Assembly (NCBI RefSeq): GCF_000091045.1
Contig: NC_006679.1
Span: forward strand, 1,021,721 to 1,085,720
Direction of reading: 5' to 3'
DNA length: 64,000 bases
Source of the DNA: Cryptococcus deneoformans JEC21
Lineage: Eukaryota; Basidiomycota; Tremellomycetes; Tremellales; Cryptococcaceae
Shown: positions 57,123-64,000 of the stretch, in pieces
Layout of the letters: every line of letters begins with the position of its first letter
Position numbering within the stretch: the stretch's first letter is position 1
Notes under the pieces: generated by a model
Databases searched by the model: none
Told to the model about the DNA's origin: nothing
Seen by the model: the letters and a program-made list of their open reading frames with translations, nothing else
Program-made: the position numbers and the translations under genes

Positions 57123-58574
57123 CGTACAACGGCACCATTCACTCTCAACTGGGGTATCATCTCTACTTGTGACATCTCCACTACCTTCGCCCACGACCTT
57201 GTCGTCGACCCGGCCTGCCATAACATTAAGAATGTCAACCACCCAAGATCGCCGCTGTCGGCTCCTGCTCCGTCTATTCCGCTCAATCGTTCCTTGACAA
57301 GCTCAATGAAAGCTGCGAGGGGAAATCATGGGCTTGGGGACTGAGGAATGGTGTTCCCGGTAGTGCCAAACCGAGGGGCACTTACGAGGAAATATACAAC
57401 GATCCTGTACGCAATCTGGGATCATCTTAAATGCTATGATAAGGCGTATTGACGTACTGCTCTCACAAGTAGGATGTTACAGCCGTCTACGTAGGCACCC
57501 CACATGTCCTCCACCACCGTAACGCAAAAGGCGTTCTGTTGGCTGGTACACACGTCCTCGAGAAGCCTGCTTATTTCGAAGTCGAAGCGTTGGACGAGTT
57601 GATCAAGATTGCTAAGGAAAACAAAATCTTTATGGAGTGAGTCATTTGTTTGTCTCCTTCTCCTTTTACTCTCTTCCATCTTTTCCTTTGTAAGCATGTA
57701 TGCTGATGAGCAACGTCGCAGAACTGTGTGGACTCGATTCCAACCCACCGCCTACGTCGTTGAAGAAGTCATCAAGTCCGGTATTCTCGGTAAACCCAAG
57801 CGTTTTTTTGCCGATTTCTCCATGGGCTGGGACATAGGCGGTACGCTCTCTTATCGCTGTCTAACAATCCATAATCATTACTAATTTGATACCATATCAG
57901 TTTCGGCCGACACCAGCCAAATGGTCAACCCAGCTCTCGGCGGTGGCTCGCTCCTTGATATGTCTGCCTACCCATCTGTCTGGACCATGCTCCTCGTCCA
58001 CGGCCACCCTCTCAACGCCGATAAACCCCAAGGTGGTCTTCACCCATCAAACTATTTACCCTCGTTCTGGAGTAGATATCAATTCGAGGTGATTGGTGGA
58101 GTGGAAGGGGCTTTGCCAGGGAATGTTGATGCCGATTTGGATAATGCCGGACAGAAGAATTTGGCCGCGGTTTTGCAGTGTGAGGAAGGAGATTTGGTTG
58201 TTGCCTGTACGTTCCATCTCTCGCTCCCTCATTTATTCCCTTTTCCCTCGCGCTGACTTAATCCTTCTCCCTCCCCTTTCTTCCCATATAGACCCCGCTT
58301 TCCAATTCGAGACATTCTAATCCATCCCCGAACCCTTCCGCTTTCCCGGCCCCAAAGGACCATCACTTCCATCATTCACCACCATCCTCTTCATGATGGG
58401 AACAATGGGATGTCATACGAAGCAGACGAGGTTGCGAGGTGTATTAGGGATGTGAAGATTGAGAGTGAGAGGATGCCATGGGAGGAGAGCAAGGTGGGGC
58501 AGGGGTGGATTGATAAGGTGAGGAAGGAATGGCCGAGCGAGACTGCCAAGTTGGCGAGGACTGCTGGGCAATAG
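57123..58574 (+). pseudogene. Broken Gfo/Idh/MocA-family oxidoreductase
   Basis: An NAD(P)-dependent sugar/polyol dehydrogenase of the dihydrodiol-dehydrogenase-like branch. Recognisable parts: APFTLNWGIISTCDISTTFA, HDLVVDPACHNIKNVNHP, then a frame change of one base to KIAAVGSCSVYSAQSFLDKL, WAWGLRNGVPG, GTYEEIYNDP; DVTAVYVGTPHVLHHRNAKG; LLAGTHVLEKPAYFEVEALD; TVWTRFQPTAYVVEEVIKSG; GGGSLLDMSAYPSVWTMLLV; YQFEVIGGVEGALPGNVDAD; then PAFQFETF and an in-frame TAA near 58318, with further C-terminal coding (SYEADEVARCIRDVKIESER) in a shifted frame to about 58574. The family's HVLCEKP has lost its Cys codon (HVLEKP). No ATG opens the frame. The splice sites remain readable, so decay looks recent. Confidence 0.85.
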
Positions 58575-59415
58575 AGTAGGAAGCGGCAAGTGACAAGTGA
58601 CGCAAGGTCCTTGTGAGATATATCAAAAGCAGAAGGCGAAAGCGAATATGCAGACATCAATGTTTACTGCCCCATCATCTAGGCTGTATATATGTTGTGA
58701 CTTCCAGCTTTCAAATCATTGATTGCTTCGGCTTGATAAATCGATTAACAAAGAATGGCTTGTAACTTGTCTCGGAAACAAGTCTGACTTGTAACTTGAA
58801 TCCAATCTTTTTTTCTACCTTCTCCTGCGCCTAATCAACATTTACAACAAGGCAGGCAAGACATGAAGTGACAAAAAGAAGATAAACAAAAGAAGGAAGG
58901 ATAACTACGAAGTAATAATGTGATGGCGCAAAACGAATAACGAGTTACGTCGTATTACCATCTTGACTCCTTGTCGCCGCGTCTTTCTACAGTACGTACG
59001 TACAATGTAGCACGCATGGAGGCGATATGTATGACTACTATTCGGCTATGATGTGAGGCCGTATCCATGCGAGACCACAATTCGGAACACGCCTTCTCTG
59101 GCTCTTCCCTTTGTCACTGTACACACTCTCCAGAATTCAGTATCCATCGTGGGGAATATGGCAACAGCCAGTGGCTGCTCTCGTGGACTGATCTGCTTGC
59201 CATTAAACATCTATAACTGTAATTGTATCTACTCTTAGGATCGTCTTGGACATGTGATTGTATGGCATACAAGTAACATATCTTTACAAGATGATGCCTA
59301 TTCCAACTCCCAATATATACAACAGAAACCATATATACAACAGAAACCAATATGTACAACAAAAACCGCTATCCCCTCCTCTTCGTCCACCCACTCAACA
59401 GCCGAAGCTGTCCCT
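58575..59415. other. Intergenic with short tandem repeat
   Basis: Between the pseudogene and the truncated minus-strand ORF. An 18-20 bp unit (ATATATACAACAGAAACC) is repeated about three times at 59308-59368, in what would be the 3' flank of that ORF. Nothing else can be named. Confidence 0.45.
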
Positions 59416-59737
59416 TCATCCCCGGGCCAACAAGACGCCCATCTGGTCCCGAGTGACCAGCTTCACCCGCACCCCGAGCATCGTTAGGCGGTCCTTAAAG
59501 GCCGCCAACGTAAGCTCGCCCGACTCTGGGTCGATATCTTCAAGGTCGATATCGACAGGGTCGGGCTTGTTGACTATTGGGGGGGGATCATCGCAGAGAT
59601 CGTCAAGGATAAGACCTGCCTTATTGGAGCCAAAGGACGTGTCAAACGACGAGTCCAACTGTCCAGAGGAGTCACTGTCGACGGAGGAGGGAGCCCTAGA
59701 GCATCTGGCACCTACAGTAGATTCGTAAGCGTAACTT
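59416..59737 (-). pseudogene. 5'-truncated ORF ending at a telomere-repeat junction
   Basis: An acidic open frame of about 105 codons reading leftwards: YAYESTVGARCSRAPSSVDS, DSSGQLDSSFDTSFGSNKAG, LILDDLCDDPPPIVNKPDPV, DIDLEDIDPESGELTLAAFK, DRLTMLGVRVKLVTRDQMG and a stop at 59416. It is open up to position 59737, where TTAGGGGG begins, so its 5' part was lost at that junction. I cannot identify it; it might be the C-terminus of a subtelomeric gene or of another mobile element. Confidence 0.55.
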
Positions 59738-59738
59738 A

Positions 59739-59958
59739 GGGGGTTATAGAGGTTGCATTTTTCGTTGTTTAATTTATTGGGTTGTCGTGTGTGTTACCCG
59801 AATGAAAGAAACTACTTAAATAAACAACATTTAAAGAAAAAAGAAAAAATAATCCAACCTCCTCTTCCTCACAAGACCAGCGTCCTCGCCCTCGCCTTTA
59901 CTAACTCGACACCGATCCTTTTCTCCATCTTCTCGAACCCCCCCACCGGCATCGCCTC
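59739..59958 (-). mobile_element. Cnl1-like non-LTR retrotransposon, copy A (5'-truncated)
   Basis: Consists of the element's 3' flank and the last 26 or so codons of its ORF (ending VKARARTLVL in the longer copies), cut after CATCGCCTC. Its inner end is TTAGGGGGTTATAGAGG. It shares sub-type features with copy B (GTGTGTGTTACCCGAATGAAAG). Confidence 0.88.
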
Positions 59959-60442
59959 TTAGGGGGTTATAGAGGTTGCATTTTTCGTTGTTTAATTTAT
60001 TGGGTTGTCGTGTGTGTTACCCGAATGAAAGAAACTACTTAAATAAACAACATTTAAAGAAAAAAGAAAAAATAATCCAACCTCCTCTTCCTCACAAGAC
60101 CAGCGTCCTCGCCCTCGCCTTTACTAACTCGACACCGATCCTTTTCTCCATCTTCTCGAACCCCCCCACCGGCATCGCCTCCCTCCAGTCCTTCCAATCG
60201 TCTGCTGTGCTCCTGCTCATCAAGCCACCAGTGGAAAGGATGATTGGTTTAAAAACCCCACCAGTGACCTTCGGAGCGTTCTTAGAGACGACCTGACCCA
60301 CCTTGTCGAGCCAGTTCACGCACCGGTCCAAGCAGAATTCGGCCAGTTTGCTGTTGGGGGTGCTGGGGGTGGCTGTGCTCCTCGCGTCTCGGTCCCCGAG
60401 GGAGTAAACCTTCAGGTCGTAGTCAGTGAAGGCCAGAGCGCT
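59959..60442 (-). mobile_element. Cnl1-like non-LTR retrotransposon, copy B (5'-truncated)
   Basis: The 3' flank plus about 115 codons of the ORF C-terminus (MDRCVNWLDKVGQVVSKNAP, KVTGGVFKPIILSTGGLMSR), cut after GGCCAGAGCGCT. The 3' flank is identical to copy A and differs from copies C and D at several bases. Confidence 0.9.
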
Positions 60443-63394
60443 AGGGTTAGGGGGTTATAGAGGTTGCATTTTTCGTTGTTTAATTTATTGGGTTGTCGTG
60501 TGGGTTGCCCGAATTAAAGAAACTACTTAAATAAACAACTTTTTAAAGAAAAGAAAAAATAATCCAACCTCCTCTTCCTCACAAGACCAGCGTCCTAGCC
60601 CTCGCCTTTACTAACTCGACACCAATCCGTTTCTCCATTTTCTCGAACCCCCCCACCGGCATCGCCTCCCTCCACTCCTTCCATTCGTCTGCTGTGCTCC
60701 TGCTCATCAGGCCACCAGTGGAAAGGATGATCGGTTTAAAGACCCCACCAGTGACTTTCGGAGCGTTCTTCGAGACGACCTGACCCACCTTGTCGAGCCA
60801 GTTCACGCACCGGTCCAAGCAGAATTCGGCCAGTTTGCTGTTGGGGGTGCTGGGGGTGGCTGTGCTCCTCGCGTCTCGGTCCCCGAGGGAGTAAACCTTC
60901 AGGTCGTAGTCAGTGAAGGCCAGCGCGCTGGAACCTCTGACCCGAAGGTCGTTTCTCCTTTGTCCCGACAGCGTGTGGGGCTCAATCTCAACCGTGGCAC
61001 CTTGGATTTGTTTGAGGTGTTGATAGATGACGCGGTTGATGGCATTGTGCCGGCGCTGGGTCCAGGGGTTGCGGGCGCGGCAAAGCTCGTCGTGACCCAA
61101 AGGTGAGTCCGACCCACAGAAGCGACAGACAGGTATCGAGGAGCCGACCAGGGTGCGGTCGTGGAGACCCGAGGCAATCTCGACGTTGGAAAGGCGCAGG
61201 GGCTGAAGGTAAGGGATGACTGATAACCAACTTCGGCCGAGTCTGGAGGCATTCTCGGTGAGTCGCTTGCGTTCAGTGTCGCCGAGATTATGTAGGATGG
61301 CTTCCTGTTGCGATTCCCAGAGTTCTGCGCATCGAGTTCGTTGGGGGACCGGAGTTGGAGGTTCCTCAGGCGAAGAAAGGAGACCTAGGTTATCGAGGAG
61401 AGTGTCGGAGGCCTCGGCTGCCGAGCGGTAAGCAAGGGGGGCTACATCTTTGAAGGAAAGTAGACCTAGTCCGCCCAGTCGCGCTGGTAGCTTCGTCAAC
61501 GATCTCCCGAGAGCCTCCTCTTCCGCTGTATCCTCTCGCTGCCTCATCCTCATCCTTTTCACCTCCTCCCATAGCATCGTGTCCAGCCTCTCCCATAGGT
61601 CTACAAGGTCGTCCGAGCGCAGGCTTCTCTGCAGGTGTCGTAGATTTTGCTGAATGCAGAAGCGTAATAGAAGGAGCGCGTGTTGATGTGGAAGATCCTT
61701 GAGCTTGCCCACCTTTGCCATTTCCTTCCGAATCCTGCCTTCCAGAAACTCCGCTCGCTTCTCCTTACCTCCTACCATCGTCCCTAGCATCTTGAAGCCA
61801 TCCTGCCTGATCTCATCGAAGCTGATTAACTTGCATTTCTTTTCGTTGAGCTTGATGATGTGCTGCTTGTCGGCGAGGAATTGGGTAGTTTTGCTGAGGA
61901 CTTGCGAGTCGTTTGAGAAGAGGTAGATGTCATCGAGATAAGCGAGCGCTTGCGTAGACGGACCTAGCGATTGACTGAGGGCATTCAAGGTTGGTCGGAG
62001 GGTGATTGAGAAGAAGAGAGGGCCAAAGGGGTCACCCTGTCGAACACCTTGAGAGGATTGAAGGATTTTGTCGCCACACACAAGGTCGGACGAGTCGCCA
62101 TAGGCCCATTTGCAAGTCCTCCAAAGCGTCGGCGCATGGGTCTTGACAGCAGCTGCCATCTCGGCCCTATCTACACGGTTGAAAGCGTTAGAAGCATCGA
62201 GCGAGGCTAAAAAGGAGAACTCAGCGCCGGCAGAACCCTCCAAGACTCTCTCTGTCAGCCTCACGATCGGCTCTACACCACCGATTGACTTGACCCCGAG
62301 CTGGAACGGGAGGAGGAAGTCGGGTTGGAAATGCGAGATGATGAGAGCTTTCGCACATAGCCGATAGATAAGTTCACCAACAGCGATAGGTCGGATAGAG
62401 CCATCGTCCTTCTTCAAGGGGATGAGACGGGATGTGCGAAGCATTGAGCGACCAGGGGCGGTGTTGTTGGCGATGGCGGCGCAGAGGAGTTGGAGAAACT
62501 GCTTGACTGGCTCCCTTTTGGCGGCCGTCTTCAAGAGAGGGACCGACCAGCCACTAACGCCAGGTGCTGTGTCGGGCTTGAAGGAGTCGAGGGCCTTTTG
62601 GATGGTGTCGATGTCGGGAGCTTTACCAGGAGTTGGACCAACTGCATTGCCGAATGGACAAGACGGCCCTTTGGGGTGCTTGGCGATGAGCTGGTCGATG
62701 ACCCCTTGATCGAGTTCGGCTACTGAAGCATCCTCCTCCAACACCCTCTCTGCCGCACCTAGGCGCCCATTCTCAATGAGTTTGATGACTTGTTTGGTGG
62801 TGTCTGGACGAATATTGCTGGGAGGACGACGAGCGGGTGGCTGTTCTGGCCAGGGGATATGCGGGAACTGCTGAAGGAAGGTTGACGGCCTGAGGGGCTG
62901 TTCTGGAGCGAGTGCCTGGGTGAGGCCGACCTTTGGAAGGGCGAGGAATGCCAGCAGTGTAGAATCCGAGGGCTGTGCAATGTAGGCAAGAGCACAACGC
63001 TCGGCGGCGTCCATGAAGTCGGTAACTAGGTTGTTGGGCAGAGGCTTGCTCCGAACAGGCAGGTGCGCAAGGAACAGGAATCTTTCGTTAGCACACTCTT
63101 GGGACGGAAGTAAGGAAGGCAACGTCCCAGGGGAAGGCCCCAGCGTTGAGCTCACCGCGTTCTCGAGCCCTGCTGGGGCAGTTGGGTTGGTATGACTACT
63201 CTCCTCCTCCCCACGATGCTCCTCCTCCGGCGCTGTCATGTTTTGCTCCCTAACTCGCGTGCTACCTTCCTCGGCAGATCTCGGAACGGATTCCGGAGTT
63301 CTCCGGGTCCCTTCCAGCGTGTCAACAGTCTCGGCAACAACCTGAGCGACCTCCAGCACCTCCTCGGCTTCAGACAATGGTTCGAGACCGGCAA
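60443..63394 (-). mobile_element. Cnl1-like telomeric non-LTR retrotransposon, copy C (near complete)
   Basis: A single frame stays open from the 5' junction (63394) to the stop at 60579 and encodes reverse transcriptase and a C-terminal endonuclease; about 135 bp of 3' flank follow, ending CCTCTATAACCCCCTAACCC. It is flanked on both sides by telomere-repeat remnants and by partial copies in the same orientation. The restriction-like endonuclease layout and telomeric position fit the CRE-like clade to which Cnl1 belongs. Confidence 0.93.
60579..63377 (-). CDS. Reverse transcriptase/restriction-like endonuclease ORF of copy C
   Basis: About 930 residues. Order: acidic, Pro-rich N-terminus; SFKPDTAPGVSGWSVPLLKT; RT core with RTSRLIPLKKDDGSIRPIAV, FLASLDASNAFNRVD, SSQGVRQGDPFGPLFFSI and catalytic LAYLDDIYLFSND; the thumb region; then a zinc-binding motif CRFCGSDSPLGHDELC, RRHNAINRV, and a PD-(D/E)xK-like endonuclease core RRNDLRVRGSSALAFTDYDL then KVYSL. 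The N-terminal codon at 63377 is TTG and the frame runs on into the junction (LAGLEPLSEAEEVLEV), with the first ATG only at 63239, so the true N-terminus has been lost. No internal stop or frameshift over 2.8 kb suggests a young insertion. Confidence 0.9.
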   Translation of the reverse strand: MSEAEEVLEVAQVVAETVDTLEGTRRTPESVPRSAEEGSTRVREQNMTAPEEEHRGEEESSHTNPTAPAGLENAVSSTLGPSPGTLPSLLPSQECANERFLFLAHLPVRSKPLPNNLVTDFMDAAERCALAYIAQPSDSTLLAFLALPKVGLTQALAPEQPLRPSTFLQQFPHIPWPEQPPARRPPSNIRPDTTKQVIKLIENGRLGAAERVLEEDASVAELDQGVIDQLIAKHPKGPSCPFGNAVGPTPGKAPDIDTIQKALDSFKPDTAPGVSGWSVPLLKTAAKREPVKQFLQLLCAAIANNTAPGRSMLRTSRLIPLKKDDGSIRPIAVGELIYRLCAKALIISHFQPDFLLPFQLGVKSIGGVEPIVRLTERVLEGSAGAEFSFLASLDASNAFNRVDRAEMAAAVKTHAPTLWRTCKWAYGDSSDLVCGDKILQSSQGVRQGDPFGPLFFSITLRPTLNALSQSLGPSTQALAYLDDIYLFSNDSQVLSKTTQFLADKQHIIKLNEKKCKLISFDEIRQDGFKMLGTMVGGKEKRAEFLEGRIRKEMAKVGKLKDLPHQHALLLLRFCIQQNLRHLQRSLRSDDLVDLWERLDTMLWEEVKRMRMRQREDTAEEEALGRSLTKLPARLGGLGLLSFKDVAPLAYRSAAEASDTLLDNLGLLSSPEEPPTPVPQRTRCAELWESQQEAILHNLGDTERKRLTENASRLGRSWLSVIPYLQPLRLSNVEIASGLHDRTLVGSSIPVCRFCGSDSPLGHDELCRARNPWTQRRHNAINRVIYQHLKQIQGATVEIEPHTLSGQRRNDLRVRGSSALAFTDYDLKVYSLGDRDARSTATPSTPNSKLAEFCLDRCVNWLDKVGQVVSKNAPKVTGGVFKPIILSTGGLMSRSTADEWKEWREAMPVGGFEKMEKRIGVELVKARARTLVL

Positions 63395-63538
63395 GGGTTA
63401 GGGGTTATAGAGGTTGCATTTTTCGTTGTTTAATTTATTGGGTTGTCGTGTGGGTTGCCCGAATTAAAGAAACTACTTAAATAAACAACTTTTTAAAGAA
63501 AAGAAAAAATAATCCAACCTCCTCTTCCTCACAAGACC
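63395..63538 (-). mobile_element. Cnl1-like element, copy D (3' flank only)
   Basis: About 140 bp matching the 3' flank of copy C base for base where I compared it (GTGTGGGTTGCCCGAATTAAAG, CAACTTTTTAAAGAAAAG), cut after CACAAGACC just before the ORF stop region, then TTAGGGTTAGGGTG. Confidence 0.88.
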
Positions 63539-63574
63539 TTAGGGTTAGGGTGTTAGGGGGTTAGGGGGTTAGGG
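63539..63574 (+). repeat. Interstitial telomere repeat tract
   Basis: Mixed TTAGGG, TTAGGGTG and TTAGGGGG units, about 36 bp, between copy D and the island. Confidence 0.93.
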
Positions 63575-63922
63575 AGCACTGCCACCGACTGTCGGGCAGC
63601 CCAACCACCGTTCACCAGCTCTGACTATGGTGCTTTCAAAAAATCGGTGGACGGTTATAATTATTAGGCTACTTACTATTATAAACCACAAAAAAGTGGA
63701 ACGCGCGATGCGAGTGGACAAGGGAAAATAAACGAGGGCCAGGCTTGTTGTTGCTGGCGTTGTGCTCGAGATAAGAAGCAAGGCCGGGACATTAGTACTT
63801 ATGGAGGGGGACTAAAAAAAGGCGGGACACGCGAAGTGTTAATTGGGTTACTAAAAGTGTCTCCATTCGTGGATGAGTACGTAGTTAAGTGACTGAATGA
63901 TTGCGATCGCTTTTTCTTTCCA
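63575..63922. other. Non-telomeric island between two telomere tracts
   Basis: 348 bp with no match to the retroelement copies in this window. It includes a GCGATCGC palindrome at about 63903-63910 and a possible short minus-strand ORF. Origin unknown; it may be a subtelomeric fragment captured at the end. Confidence 0.6.
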
Positions 63923-64000
63923 AGGGTTAGGGGGTTAGGGGGTTAGGGGGTTAGGGTTAGGGGGTTAGGGGGTTAGGGGGTTAGGGGGTTAGGGGGTTAC
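63923..64000 (+). repeat. Terminal telomere tract (TTAGGGGG)n
   Basis: Nine to ten units of TTAGGGGG with occasional TTAGGG, G-rich strand running 5'->3' to the right, which marks this as a right chromosome end. TTAGGGGG is the Cryptococcus telomere repeat. Confidence 0.97.

Noticed and set aside
61216..62726. Plus-strand ORFs inside the retroelement
   Set aside because: Antisense shadows of the reverse transcriptase frame.
63539..64000. Possible CRISPR-like regular repeats
   Set aside because: The repeats are telomeric TTAGGGGG units without spacers, in a eukaryotic genome.

Overview
The window is the right end of a chromosome from a basidiomycete yeast of the Cryptococcus neoformans/gattii group. 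Genes carry many 50-70 nt introns with GTNNGT donors and CTRAY-like branch sites. CT-rich leaders precede start codons, and the last 78 bases are a TTAGGGGG telomere tract whose G-rich strand runs outward. The last 4 kb hold a non-LTR retrotransposon array of the Cnl1 type, the element known from Cryptococcus telomeres. The species call is inference from gene style and telomere content; I could not run a search.

Layout, left to right. From 1 to 48 kb the DNA is ordinary gene-bearing chromosome: clathrin heavy chain (cut by the left edge), a synaptobrevin (SNC-type) SNARE whose start codon is split by an intron, a Trm2/TrmA tRNA methyltransferase, proteasome ATPase Rpt4, a 678-codon hypothetical ORF, a bZIP factor in wide intergenic space, a secreted serine-carboxypeptidase-like protein, a tail-anchored hypothetical, an LtrA-family membrane protein, the Golgi SNARE Sed5, SmG, a Zn2Cys6 regulator, ribosomal protein L11, a DUF3605 (Gig1-like) protein, a DUF4048-like coiled-coil protein and a hexose-type MFS transporter. 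Two small paralogous ORFs (about 84 codons, shared MPxxKFxPGxWxxGGV start, SQ/TQ-rich middle) flank the SED5/SMX2 pair in opposite orientation. They are the best candidate here for an undescribed protein family.

From 48.4 to 59.7 kb the region is gene-poor and decaying. It holds an apparently intact myo-inositol-type transporter between a broken TIM-barrel sugar isomerase remnant and a broken Gfo/Idh/MocA oxidoreductase, which looks like a dying sugar or inositol utilisation cluster. Near it lies a pair of direct repeats with inverted ends.

From 59.7 kb to the end there is a head-to-tail ladder: a 5'-truncated ORF, then four 5'-truncated Cnl1-like copies, all with their 3' ends pointing inward. 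Each junction carries a telomere-repeat remnant. This reads as repeated cycles of end loss, telomere addition and retrotransposon insertion. A 348-bp non-telomeric island separates the last interstitial telomere tract from the terminal one.

Most of the housekeeping genes look unrelated in function; their order is ordinary for this clade. No tRNA, rRNA or CRISPR could be supported.
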